From: Leptobrachium leishanense
Lineage: Eukaryota > Chordata > Amphibia > Anura > Megophryidae
Direction of reading: 5' to 3'
Assembly (NCBI GenBank): GCA_009667805.1
Contig: CM019067.1
Span: 162,707,049 to 162,771,048, forward strand
Length of the DNA: 64,000 nucleotides
The position numbers and the translations under genes are program-made. The first letter of the stretch is position 1, and each line of letters starts with the position of its first letter. This document shows positions 1-13,004 of the stretch, piece by piece. Under the pieces are notes generated by a model, which was not told where the DNA came from, made no database searches, and saw nothing but the letters and a program-made list of their open reading frames with translations.

Positions 1-2505
1 TTTTTATCAGTTACTCGCTTTTGCCCGCGGCTTCGCTCGCGTGGATTTTAGGATTTGTTAAAATAGTTTTTTAAAAGAAACCTGAGGTTTTTTTGGTAGA
101 ACTCCCCTTTCCCCCCCACTTGGGATTTTTGGAAAATTGTAAAACACGTGTTTTTTTATTTTTCAAGAAGAATGTAAGTGCCAAATTTCACACCTGTAAC
201 ATCTTTGGTTTTTGAAATATAGGTATACTGATAAAAGTATTCACATCCCTTTCCCCCACCCCCCTTAACTGGATTTTCGGAAAATGGTAAAACATGTTTT
301 TTTTTTGCACGAAGACTGTAAATATCGAATTACACACCTGTAACATCATTGGTTTTTGAACTATAGGTATAGTGATAAAGGTATTCATCCCCCTTTTTGT
401 CCCCCACTGGATTTTTGGAAAATGGTAAAATATGTGTTGTTTCTATTTTCAAGACGAATCTAAATACCAATTTTCACGTCTGTAACATCTTCTGTTTTTG
501 AGATATAGGTATCCTGTTGAAAAGTATTCACCCCCCTTTTTTTCACCCACCACGTGGTATTCTTGGAAAATGGTAAAACATATGTTTTTTTTATTTTTCA
601 AGAAGATTGTAAGTGCCAGATTTCACACCTGTAACATCTTTGGGTTTTGGAAATATAGGTATACTGCTAAAAGTATTCAACCCCCTTTTTTCCCCCTCCC
701 ACTGGATTTTTGGAAAATGGTAAAATAGGTGTTTTTTTCAAGACAAATCTAAATACCATTTTTCACGTCTGTAACATCTTCTGTTTTTGAGATGTAGGTA
801 TCCTGTTTAAAAGTATTCACCCCCTTTTTTTACCCCCCCCACTTGGATTTTTGGAAAATGGCAAAACACCTGTTTCTTTATTTTCAAAAGATTGTAATTA
901 CCAAACATCACACCTGTAACATCTTGGTTTTTGAAATATAGATATACTGATAACAGTATTCAGACCCCTTTCCCTCGACCCCCCACTTATTTGGATTTGT
1001 AGAAAATGGCAAAACACATGTTTGTTTTTTTCACGAAGATTGTAAATACCAAATTTCACACCTGTAACATCTTAGGGTTTTGAAATATAGGTATACTGAT
1101 GAAAGTATTCAACCCCTCTTTTTTCCCCTCCCACTGAATTTTTGGAAAATGGTAAAATAGTTGTTTTTTTGTTTCTCAAGACGACTCTAAATACCAAATT
1201 TCAAGTATGTAACATCTTCTGTTTTTGAGATATAGGTATCCTGTTTAAAAGTATTCAGCCCCCCCTTTTTTTCACCCCCCACTTGGGATTTTTGGAAAAT
1301 GGTAAAACACATGTTTTTATTTTTCAAGAAGATTGTAAATACCAAATTTCACATCTGTAACATCTTTGGTTTTTGAAATATAGGTATAATGATAAAAATA
1401 TTCAGAACCCCTTTCCCCGACCCCCCCCCCAATTGGCTTTGTGGAAAATGTAAAAAAGCATGTTTGTTTAGTTTTTTTCACGAAGATTGTAAATACCAAA
1501 TTTCACACCCGTAACATCTTTGGTTTTTGAAATATAGGTATACTGATAAAAGTATTCAACCCCCTTTTTGCCCCCCTAAGGAATTTTCAGAACATGGTAA
1601 AATACGTGTTGTTTTATTTTTCAAGACCAATTTTTAGGTCTGTAACATCTTCTGTTTTGGAGATACAGGTATCCTGTTTAAAATTTTTAAAATATTCAAC
1701 CCCCTTTTTTTGCCCCCAGTTGAATTTTTGAAAAACGGTAAAATACATGTTTTTTATTTTTCAAGAAGAATCTAAATACCGATTTTCACGTCTGTAATAT
1801 CTTCTATTTTGGAGATACAGGTATCCTGTTTAAAATATTTAAAATATTCAACCCCCTTTTTTTGCCCCAGTTGAATTTTTGAAAAACGGTAAAATACATG
1901 TTTTTTATTTTTCAAGAAGAATCTAAATACCGATTTTCACGTCTGTAACATCTTCTGTTTTGGAGATACAGGTATCCTGTTTAAAATATTTAAAATATTC
2001 AACCCCCTTTTTTTGCCCCCAGTTGAATTTTTGAAAAACGGTAAAATACATGTTTTTTATTTTTCAAGAAGAATCTAAATACCGATTTTCACGTCTGTAA
2101 TATCTTCTGTTTTGGAGATACAGGTATCCTGTTTAAAATATTTTAAATATTCAACCCCCTTTTTTCGCCCCCCCACTTGGATTTTTTAAAAACGGTAAAA
2201 TACGTGTTATTTTATTTTTCAAGACGAATCTAAATACCGATTTTCACGTCTGTAACATCTTCTGTTTTGGAGATACAGGTATCCTGTTTAAAATATTTAA
2301 AATATTCAACCCCCTTTTTTTGTCCCCAGTTGAATTTTTGAAAAACGGTAAAATACATGTTTTTTATTTTTCAAGAAGAATCTAAATACCGATTTTCACG
2401 TCTGTACCATCTCCTGTTTTTGAGCTATAGGTATCCTGTTTAAAATATTCAACCCCCTTTTTCACCCCCTTAGGGGTGGAGTTTCCAAAAATCCTTCCTT
2501 AGTGG
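1..2505. repeat. Dispersed repeat, left part, with long tandem array
   Basis: The first ~60 bases contain a G+C-rich stretch (GCGGCTTCGCTCGCG) unlike the AT-rich sequence after it. From about 60 to 2470 the sequence is a tandem array (own entry). The repeat resumes after the hAT element at 9767 and ends in a CAGT run and a TATATA stretch. The superfamily is not clear to me. There are no credible genes here: open frames such as 498-728 and 1317-1499 are by-products of the array. Confidence 0.6.
60..2470. repeat. Tandem array, ~150-bp unit, about 16 copies
   Basis: Each unit has the same order of blocks: GGAAAATGGTAAAAC, a T-run with TTTTTCAAGA, TCTAAATACC or TGTAAATACC, TTTCACACCTGTAACATCTT, GAGATAYAGGTAT, then ATTCAACCCCC and a T-run. 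Starts fall near 131, 271, 409, 560, 705, 845, 995, 1138, 1288, 1440, 1577, 1722, 1873, 2024, 2178 and 2330. The last units (from ~1600) are more alike than the first ones, which suggests recent local amplification at the right side. It is non-coding. Confidence 0.85.
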
Positions 2506-2513
2506 GTGCCCAC
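2506..2513. repeat. Target-site duplication GTGCCCAC (left)
   Basis: An exact 8-bp match to 9759-9766 flanks the hAT element. Confidence 0.95.
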
Positions 2514-2865
2514 TAGGGATGAGCTGTTCGGTTCGATCGGTTCGGAGTTCGATTCGAACATCACCTGTTCGCATGTTCGCGAACTATGAACATTTCCGCG
2601 TGTTTGCCGCATGTTCGCCCACAATGCACCACAATGGACCACAATGCACTTTTCCACTGGCCTGAAGCTTGTAATTGGCTACAGTCTTGCACCTGACCAC
2701 AGGTCAGGTGTAAGACAGGTTCAAGACTATGCCAATCACGGCTTGGAGTCCTGATTGGGCAAATTTTGCCCAATCATGGGCTCACAGAGCTAAATCCCGC
2801 AGCACACTATATAAGGCTTCACACAGCGCTTCAGCACGTGTTTGAGAGGAGATTGTTCTTGTGTT

Positions 2866-3390
2866 AGTTGTGTTCTCACTGCCAGTCTGCCACCAGCTAC
2901 TGGGAGGGGTCTCATTTCTACAAAATATCTGGGAATTGTTCTAATCTGTGTGTTCTCACTCCCAGCAACTATTTTGGGGGTCAGTAACTTCTACAAAATA
3001 TCTGGGAATTGTGGTAATCCGTGTGTTCACAATGGCTGCCACCAAGTATTTTAGGGAGTCAGTAATTTCTACAAAATATCTGGGAATTGTTATAATCCGT
3101 GTGTTCTCACTGCCACCAAGTATTTTGGGGGGTCAGTAATTTCTACAAAATATTTGGGAATTGTTATAATCCGTGTGTTCTCACTGCTACCAAGTATTTT
3201 GGGGGGTCAGTAATTTCTACAAAATATCTGGGAATTGTGGTAATCTGTGTCTTGCGACTCACTGCCACCCATCAGGGGGTCTCACTGATTTATAGGAGGT
3301 TTCTGGGAATTGTAATCTGTGTCTTTTCACTGGCTGCCAGCTATCAGGGTGTCTCACTGAGTTATACCAGAGTTCTGGAAATCTTTAATC
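2866..3390 (+). repeat. ~70-bp tandem repeats in hAT leader
   Basis: About seven degenerate units carry GTGTTCTCACTGCCACC, a GGGGGTCAGTAA-type block and TTTCTACAAAATATCTGGG, then AATTGT and ATCCGTGTG. The array lies just upstream of the likely transposase start at 3447, so it would be part of the promoter or 5' untranslated region. Open frames in it (2842-3139 and the front of the frame that opens at 3099) read through repeats and need not be coding. Confidence 0.8.
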
Positions 3391-3446
3391 TTTATAACAG
3401 AGTTGAATCAGTGTTCTGTATATATTTAATCTATATATCACTCACC

Positions 3447-6400
3447 ATGTCAGAAAGACCAAAAAGGACAGGCAGATGCTCCCAGGCATGGATAAGAGGG
3501 CAAGTAGCCTCTGTGTCGGGAGGCTGTGCCTCTGGTCATCGTGGACGTGGTGCATCCTCTGCAGGGGCACGCTTGTCCTTTCTAACTGGTGCTGGCTGTC
3601 TTCTTAAGCAGCAGCAACATACAGAGGATTTGGTGGATTGGCTTACCAGGCCATCCTCATCCTCCCAGTCCTCTGCCAGCCAGGCTTGTAGTGCTTTACA
3701 GTCCACCTCAACTGCCAAAGCATCTAATGCAGCCTCCATGTCCACAGCTACTCCTGCCGTATCCTCACTATCACACACGGAGGAGTCAGCTGAATTGTTT
3801 GACTACAATGACAGTGACATGCTGCTTGAGGATGCGCAGCAACTACAGTGCTCTGATTCAATCTCTGAGGTTGAAGAAGGGAATATAATCAACCTAGAGG
3901 AAGGGGGTGCCAGTGATGACACACAAATAACTGGCACTCATGTTGCCCCAGCAGCTGCAGCATACTGCCATGTTGGCTCCAGTGATGAGGAGATAGGGGG
4001 TGATGACAATGATGATGAGGTCACTGACTCCACCTGGGTGCCTGATCGAACAGAGGAGTCAAGTGAGGAGGCACAACAAACACGAGGCACAACATCCTCT
4101 ATGACCAACCGTAGCACTAGCCAGTCCAAGGCATCAGATGTCAGAGCTGCTCAGGTGCAGAGCGCTGTTGTCTCAAAGCACACATCCAGGAACTCTGCTG
4201 TCTGGGAGTTCTTTAAGAAATGTTCAGCAGACCCCACTGTTGCTATTTGTAATCTATGTCAGATGAGGCTCAAGCGTGGGAAAGACACCGGACGCTTGGG
4301 TACCACGTGCTTGAGGTGACATATGACCACCTGCCATGCATCATGTTGGTGCAAAACTTTGCGTAGGTCCTCCTCACTTGTCTCTACCCCCAGTATATGT
4401 CCTGCCATGTCATTGACTCCAACCTCCACTGACGGGGATGATGCTACAGTAATGGATGTACCAGGTCCTTCCTCACAATGTGTCAGCATCCCATCAGCTG
4501 AAGATTTACGCAGTCAGATTACGTTGCCCCAGTGTAATGTTGGGGGCTTCCAGCCTTTCTGGTGTGCTTGAGGGCAGCATGTCTGATGCTGCTCGCTCAC
4601 CAACACCCGGTTTAAATTGAAACAGGCAGGGAGGTGGCTGCATGAGGTGCGGCTTGAGAGGGGGGCGCGGTCTGGTGTAGGTCTTTTAAAAACCAACAGT
4701 TCCTTCTAAGCAGTGCCAGATAGTGGTTATCCATACTTGAGCTCCTTGTACCTGAATTCTCTCGTGATTTAACCTGTTATTGACCTCTGCTTGTTTTCTG
4801 ACTATTCTGCCTTCCGTTGCCCTAGACTATTTTCTTGTACAACGCTTCTGCACTGATATCGAACCGGCTATTCCATTTGACTATTCTATACTCTGTATTC
4901 CTGATTCTGGCTCATCTGACTACCCCGTGTTGCTGACCTGGTTTTGTATTACGACATTGTCTTTGATTAACCCTTTCTGTCTAGCTAGTATAGCTGGGCA
5001 ATTCTAAGGACCAGACAGTTAGGGATTCTTCTACAGCTACACTGTTGGTAGCTTTTGGGCTCTGTGGAGTGTTGGGCTTTAAGGACTGCGTGGTCGGATC
5101 CGGGAACCGTGACACCCAGCTGCTGCAGCGTAAGAAAAAATATAGTCCCAACCATACCCAAGCACAGCGTCTAAATGCCAGTTTAGCAAAATTGCTCGCA
5201 TTGCAGCTGCTGCCTTTCCAGCTGGTGGACTCTGCTCCCTTCCGTGAATTTGCTGAATGTGCTATACCACAGCGGCATGTTCCAAAATGTCATTACTTTT
5301 CACAGAAGGCCATTCCAGCACTATACCAGTACGTGGAAGACAATGCTATTGAGTCATTGGGAAAGGCAGTCAGCAGCAAGGTGCATGTGACTTTAGACAC
5401 ATGGTCCAGCAAGCATGTACAGGGCAGTTAAATTTCCTTCACGGCACACTGGGTAACTCTGATTGCAGCTGGGAGGGATCCAAGACGGGGCTCTGTGCTA
5501 GAGCTTGTTCATCCACCATGCCTCCAGAAAGCTGCTTGTATGAGGTCTGTCTGCTCCACCACCTCCTCCTCCTCCTTCTCTGTCTCTGGTGAAATGGCAG
5601 TTAAACCGAGTTTAAGTGGCAGGGGCTACGCAATGGCTCAAGAAAAAAGATGCCATACTGTGCTTGAGCTGGTTTGTTTAGGGGACAGGAGCCACAGCGG
5701 GCCAGAAATTCTGTCAGCTCTGCAGGGGCAGGTGCAGAGATGGTTAACACCACACCAGCTTCAGCTGGGAATGGTCGTCTGTGATAATGGCAGCAACCTT
5801 CTCTCCGCCCTACGCCTGGGTAAGTTGACGCATGTACCATGCCTAGCACATGTCCTAAATCTGGTGGTACCGCGTTTCCTAACCAGGTACCCAGGACTGG
5901 CAGACCTTCTCAGCCAGGCCAGAAAAGTCTGCAGCCACTTCAGACGGTCATTCCCAGCAAGTGTTCGCCTGGCAGAAAATCAAAGAGAATTCCACTTTCC
6001 CACAAACCGTCTGATCTGTGACATGCCTACCAGGTGGAACTCGACATTAGCAATGCTGCAGCGTCTGCACAAGCAGCAGAGGGCCATCAACGAGTACCTG
6101 TGTGAGTATGGCACAAGGACAGGTTCAGGTCAACTTGCTTTTTTTTCCCCCCGCAGTGGCTGATGATCAAGGATGCATGCACTGTACTGTCACCATTTGA
6201 GGATGGTGAGCAGGGACAGTGCATGCATCAGTGACACAATTCCTTTAGTGTTCCTGCTGGAGCACACTCTGTGGGGAATTATAGATGTGGCTCTAGAGGC
6301 AGAGCAGCGGGAGGAAGAGGAGGCCTTCCCTAGCTCTCAAGGCCAAAGTCTTTCCGCAGACAGTATTGCAGCGGGTCCTCTTCAGATCAGACAGGAGGAG

Positions 6401-7219
6401 GATGAGGAGGATGAGGAGGAGGAATATTTTTGTAGTGGGGGCATTGAAGGTGGGGATTCTTCAAGGGAGGGTTTTGTATGCCCAGAAACCCAAGGACTAG
6501 TACATGGCTGGGAGGAGGAAGTGCACGATGGGGTCATCCTCCTCATTGACCAGGAAGACTCGGAAGCTAATACCACCTCCAACCTACGCTGCATGGGCTC
6601 CCTTATCCTGCAAAGCCTGGTAAAGGACCCCAGGATTTGTGCTATGAAGGAGAGGGATCATTACTGGTTGGCAAGCCTTCTTGATCCACGATACAAGGGT
6701 AAAGTTGCAGAGCTCATCCTGCCCACACAGAGGGAGGACAGGATGAAAAAACTTGAGGATGCTTTAAAGCAACACTTGTGTAACACCTTTCAGTGGTAGG
6801 TTACCAAGTGATGACACAGGAGCTTCTGAGGCTGCGGATGATCAGAAGAATAGAGGTGAAGGCCGGGGCCGCTTGACTGATGCCTTTTTAAATTTTTTTA
6901 GTCCACGATGCCCAGGGACGTCAAATGTAGGCACCCATTGCCAGCGTCTTCACCGTATGGTGCAGGACTACCTAGGGGCAAGGGCAGACCTGGATACCTT
7001 TCCAGCAGATGATGCACTGGCTTGGTGTTGAGATTGGATCACTGGCCAGAACTTAGCCAATATGCTATGCAGCTACTAGATTGCCCTTCATCTAGCGTGC
7101 TTTCTGAAAGGACGTTCAGTGCCGCTGGAAGTTTTGTCACAGACAAAAGAGTGCGTCTGTCCACCGACTTTGTAGACCGGCTGACATTTATAAAAATGAA
7201 TCAGTCCTGGATCAGCAGC
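3447..7219 (+). pseudogene. hAT transposase with BED zinc finger, broken
   Basis: The likely start is ATG 3447 (context CACCATGT, followed by SERPKRTGRC). An acidic, serine-rich N-terminal region leads to a BED finger near 4195-4340: CNLC, then an HMTTCH tail after an in-frame TGA at 4317-4319. The RNase H-like catalytic core follows at about 5130-6160, with VCDNGSN, the CLAHVLNLVV block and a TRWNSTL block. LASLLDPRYK lies near 6680. The C-terminal dimerisation domain (CPSSSVLSERTFSAAG) lies at about 7030-7200. Breaks: TGA 4317, the solo LTR 4533-5114, TAA 5429-5431, a frame loss and partial return at 6140-6210, and a stop at 6797 with a frame change. The last codons are cut by the Tc1 at 7222. 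It cannot make a full protein. Confidence 0.9.
4533..5114 (+). mobile_element. Solo LTR inside the hAT transposase gene
   Basis: The block starts TGTAATG, ends CCGTGACA, and is flanked by an exact 5-bp duplication CCCAG (4528-4532 and 5115-5119). Removing the LTR and one CCCAG (587 bp) puts the transposase frame before and after in register, which confirms the boundaries. TG...CA ends with a 5-bp duplication fit Ty3/gypsy or a similar LTR element. The open frames 4780-5007 and 5045-5110 lie within it and are not genes. Confidence 0.88.
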
Positions 7220-7221
7220 TA

Positions 7222-8838
<1,617 letters not shown>

Positions 8839-8889
8839 TATCAATCCCCTGATGCTGACGTAACGGAATAGATCTGGGATGTCTTCTGC

Positions 8890-9225
8890 ATTCACAAAAC
8901 CTCCACCACTGAACTCTTCCACAATACCACAAAAGGGTTACAGTGTGAAGGCACTTGCTGCCACCAAAGGCACAATATTTGGGTGCACTGACGCCTTTAC
9001 CAGATTCATATCTTTTTAATATAGGACCGCTTGGTCCACCCCTGCACTCTTCCACAATTCCACAGAGGGGTTACGGTGTGAAGGCACTTGCTGCCATGAA
9101 AGGCACAATATTTGGGTGCACTGACGCCTGTACCAGATTTATATCATTTTAATTTTTTGGACCAGAGGGTCCAACCCTGCACTCTTCCACAATACCACAG
9201 AGGGGTTACGGTGTGATGGCAAAAG
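8890..9225. repeat. ~137-bp tandem repeat in hAT 3' region, about 2.5 copies
   Basis: Blocks CTCTTCCACAATACCACA, GGTTACGGTGTGAAGGCA, GGCACAATATTTGGGTGCAC and ACCAGATT recur in order near 8915, 9046 and 9180. The array is part of the hAT tail and non-coding. The open frames 8687-9055 and 8955-9152 are artefacts of it. Confidence 0.8.
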
Positions 9226-9758
9226 GCCCAATTTTAATGCACCTATTGTTACTTTCATCCAAAGCCTGCATAAGTTTCACCATAATTTAGCCAACAAATC
9301 ACTAAACTTTTTCTGCGCGTCCTAAAATGTCTTTTCATACAGGCTGCCGCCCCAAGCAGATGTTTATGAATAGATTAAAGGAAAAGCATTTAACGTCATT
9401 TGAAACGTCATTTTTTTGTTTTTAAATGTTTCTATACATCCTACAAATCCGCCACTTCACAGGCAGGTAATGGGGACCTCCTAGGCATGATATTTGATGG
9501 AATTTTTATTTTTTATTTTTAACCCTTATTTCATGGAAATCTCACTGTCCCTTTAAAAACTTTTTTTTAAAACTTTTTGTCCTTGTTTCCTGTCCCCCCA
9601 GGGCACTACCCGAAAGCCCATACACCTTTTATGGCAAATATGTAGCATATATGCCCTCTTGGAGGGCACTCTAAAAACCGACCTTTTGACTCCCATTGAT
9701 TGACAAATTGTTCAAGTTCGAATGCGAACCGAACACGGGGCTGTTCGGCTCATCCCTA

Positions 9759-9766
9759 GTGCCCAC
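9759..9766. repeat. Target-site duplication GTGCCCAC (right)
   Basis: An exact 8-bp match to 2506-2513, which fixes the right end of the hAT element at 9758. Confidence 0.95.
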
Positions 9767-9885
9767 AACATACAGACAGGGCACCTTCAAAATTTCACGT
9801 TCCTAGGTTAAACGGGTTCAGCGGGGCGTTGATGAGTCAGTCAGTCAGTCAGTCAGGACTTTCGCGTTTATATATATAGATTATT
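9767..9885. repeat. Right end of the host repeat of the hAT element
   Basis: This continues the repeat interrupted at 2505. It has a CAGT run (about 9834-9856), then GGACTTTCGCGTTTATATAT. I take the CAGT run and the TATATA stretch as the terminus of that repeat. Confidence 0.55.
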
Positions 9886-9989
9886 TCTCATATAAACAGA
9901 TTTTCTAAATTTCCTGCTCAAACATAAGTTTTTCTGGAAAATAAGGGCATTTCTGAGTCACATACATACAATGTATTGCATCATATTAT

Positions 9990-10490
9990 AATGTATTATT
10001 ATTATTATTATTATTCATTATTTATAAAGCGCCAGCATATTCCGCAGCGCTGTACAATAAGCACAGTATAGACAGGGTTACAATACATTGAACAACATTT
10101 GACAAACAGTACAGGAGGAGATGAGGGCCCTATTCCCGTAGGAACTCACAATCTAGGAGGGTTGGGGTTGGAAACAGGAGGAGAGGACTGCAAGGTGAGA
10201 GTGATTGATTGGTTGCGTCAGTGAGTTGGGTGGTAGGCTTCCCTAAATAGGAACGTTTTAAGGGAGCGTTTGAAGGAAGATAAGTTAAGGGAAAGTCTGA
10301 CAGTACGAGGGAGAGCGTTCCAGAGAGTGGGGGCTGCGCGTGAGAAATCCTGCAGTCTATCATGGGAAGAGGTGATGCGGGGAGAAGCTAGGCGCAGGTC
10401 ACTGTTTGACCTTAGGGAGCGGGCTGGGGTGTATTTGGTGATTAGTGAGGACAGGTAGTGGGGCGCTGAGTTAGTGAGGGTTTTGTAGGT
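9990..10490. repeat. Dispersed repeat with AAAGCGCCAGCATATTCCG
   Basis: An (ATT)n run (~9996-10022) is followed by TTTATAAAGCGCCAGCATATTCCG and about 450 bp of G-rich sequence. A short second copy of the head lies at 16433-16472, which shows it is dispersed. Small open frames on both strands (10130-10458) have no recognisable domain and are not called as genes. The class is unknown to me. Confidence 0.6.
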
Positions 10491-11073
10491 AAGGATATAA
10501 TTAATATAATATAATATAATGTAATATAATTATTGTTTTAGTTTTTCCCCAGTCAATGTTGTCAATTGCCCTCTGACACAACAACATTTACTTGCCTTTT
10601 CCTATACGTCAGTCACCTGTCTTGTAGGTGAGGATTGAACAGGGGATATAGGCTACATCTTTGGATAGACCCCCTTGTAAATCATGGCAAAGGGAGGTGC
10701 TAACTGGGCAAAAGGCTTAAGAAACTCTTCCTTCCCTTCTTCTGTTTTGGTGCCAGGGTCATATGAAAAAAGCCAGCGACCAAAAGTATGTCACCTGTCA
10801 CACAATTTGTTTCTTGTTCATTTTGTCAATTTGGAAGTTCATTTTGCTGTGACTCAAATGAACAGATAAATCGCCCAAAATTCAGATGAATCATGGTTCC
10901 TCAAATACAAAAGTACATGTTTCTGAATAACTTTCTATATCTTTCCATTCATTCCCATCCTGCTACATCTTGTTTACAATATTTGATATAAGTAAATTCA
11001 CTGTATTCCTCATAATTACTAGAGAGCTGGGTATAAAGGATAGGTGTACTAGACAAAATGAAATGCACACTTG
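10491..11073. other. No gene; TATAA-rich stretch then unique sequence
   Basis: A short TATAA-type microsatellite (about 10498-10530) is followed by sequence with no domain-bearing frame or clear repeat boundary. Confidence 0.5.
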
Positions 11074-11387
11074 AAATGAACTCTGGGCCTTTTTTGTGCA
11101 CATTGTAATTGGGGTAATGAGGGAATATCACACACCTGGCCAAGGAACAGCTGAGAAGCCAATTGTCCCATTACCTTTGGTCCCTTAACAAGTGGGAGGC
11201 ACATCTGCAAACTGCTGTAAGTCCTACACCTTTCACCTGAGTTGGATGTACATACCCTCAAATTAAAGCTGACAGTCTGCAGTTAAAGCACATTGTGTTG
11301 GTTTCATTCCAACTCCATTGTGGTGGTGTATAGAGCCAAAGATGTTAGAATTGTGTCGATGTCCCAATATTTCTGGACCTGACTGTA
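11074..11387. mobile_element. Tc1-type terminal fragment
   Basis: Only one end is recognisable: the block reading into ATTTCTGGACCTGACTGTA at 11387 resembles a Tc1-type end with TA. The sequence has no transposase and no partner end, so it is a remnant. Confidence 0.5.
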
Positions 11388-11544
11388 TGTCCTGCACAGT
11401 GTAAAGTGTGGATTTATTAACATTCTTTATACTCTGATTTTTCTGTTGATGTCTCATAGTTCTGAAATTAACAATCCCAAAGTAAAAACTGATTTTTCAA
11501 AGGTAAAGTATTGTATTATTATAGTCTGGTCTACTGCCAATTGA

Positions 11545-11960
11545 GTTAGAGGTTTTAACAGCAGCTCTATTTTCTTCTATTTCTCCCTGCATCGGCTGCT
11601 GAAAGCCCGATATTTCAGAGCATTGAGCAGCTGATTTTACACAGTTTTAGCTCTTTGGGAATTATGCCCACAGGGCTAAAACTTTGGGGCACCTTCTGCA
11701 GCCCAAAAAAGCAAACACAATTCCTTTGCAGCAAAAAATTTCATTTGCTTTTGGACTGCAGATCAGCATACTGAGAGGTGTTCTGTGAATAGATTAACCA
11801 TTGCTTCTCTATGGGGAATTTCACTGCCGCCGAACAACACTGCATTTCGCTGGCAATTCGCAAATATTTGGCGAATTGCAAGCTTTTTGAATAGCCACGA
11901 AATTGCACCGTACAGGGAAATTCAATGTTTGGTTCAATTCGGTGCTCTTTGAATAACCCC
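11545..11960. repeat. MITE-like repeat ending in TTGAATAACCCC
   Basis: The right end TTTGAATAACCCC matches the terminal motif of other MITEs here (25924, 40617). The block TTTTCTTCTATTTCTCCCTG with GAGCAGCTGATTTT recurs at 23047-23110. Nothing codes. Confidence 0.5.
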
Positions 11961-11999
11961 TTATATCTGCTCTGATGGTCATTTGGATCCCTGTTTTTC

Positions 12000-12783
12000 C
12001 AGAACCGTAGCAGCTACAGAGTCATGGGTGGTGTTGTTAGAAAGGATAGAGGATGACCTTTCCAGTGAAATCAAATATAACCAGGTTTTATGTAGCAATA
12101 AAAAAATGTAATTTTTTTTTCTTTTATTCTAAAACAGCACTGTTGTTCACTTTTCAATTATAAAGTGTATAGTGATGCTGCATTCATGCTCCATTTCATT
12201 TTCAATGTTGCCAGCAAGTGTGCAGGCAGTGGCATAATGCATTATTATGGATTGTTCCATCATAAACCTAAACAGCCGCTCTGCAGTGATGAACGTCTGG
12301 GTTCCTTTGGAACTCTGAAATCTTTACACCACGCAAGGTCAAGTGAGGTTTCATTGGAAAGGCCATACTCTGACCTTTCTATCAATACCGAATATGCCCG
12401 GGTAAAGTGTAAATATTGGTAAAAAAAACAAATGCAAAAATTACTTTTTTTCACCTCCGCTGTAAGGCAGTGCCTTTATATGCTTTTACTTATAAAGCAA
12501 ACAATGCCGCTGCACTAACTCACTTTCTCATTTCCCACACCGGGAACAAATGGCGAGGTGATAGCACAATAGGTTATGGAATGGTCTGTCTAAAACACAA
12601 GCTGCGAGGAGAGCGGGGTACATTGGACCCCTTGATCTTCATCCTTTACACCCAGGGGGACATAGAGACAGGGGGACTTTGGAACCTGCATCTCTGAATT
12701 GTACACTGCACAAGGTTAAGTGAGGTGTCATTGTAAAGGTTAGAGTCTGGTCTTTACCATGATACCAAACATAACCAAAGTAA
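12000..12783. repeat. Diverged relative of the TTAA elements
   Basis: Blocks resemble the inner parts of 31270-32583 and 41473-42622: a GATGACCTTTCCAG-type box, and TTCACTTTTCAATTATAAAG followed by a TGCTGCATT box. Related boxes recur in inverted order to 12780. The ends are not clear. The open frames 12165-12697 lack domains. Confidence 0.4.
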
Positions 12784-13004
12784 TACAGTGGCAAGAAAAA
12801 GTATGTGAACCCTTTGGGATTACGTGGAGTTTTGCATGAATTGGTCATAAAATGTGCTCTGATCTTCATCTAAGTCACAACAATTTGAAAAACACAGTCT
12901 GCTTAAAATAATACAACACAAACATTAAATGTTTTCATGTTTTATTGAACAGAACATGTAAACATTCACAGTGCAGGGTGGAAAAAGTATGTGAACCTTT
13001 GGAC

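Noticed and set aside
60..2470. CRISPR-like array
   Set aside because: The unit is ~150 bp with no constant short repeat and unique spacers, and the context is eukaryotic.
9820..9885. Hammerhead-like TTGATGAGTCAG with GGACTTTCGCG
   Set aside because: The core begins TTGATGA and the GAAA box and stem III are missing; the CAGT run explains the apparent helix.
10130..10458. Small frames on both strands
   Set aside because: They lie in a dispersed repeat and show no domain or homology that I recognise.
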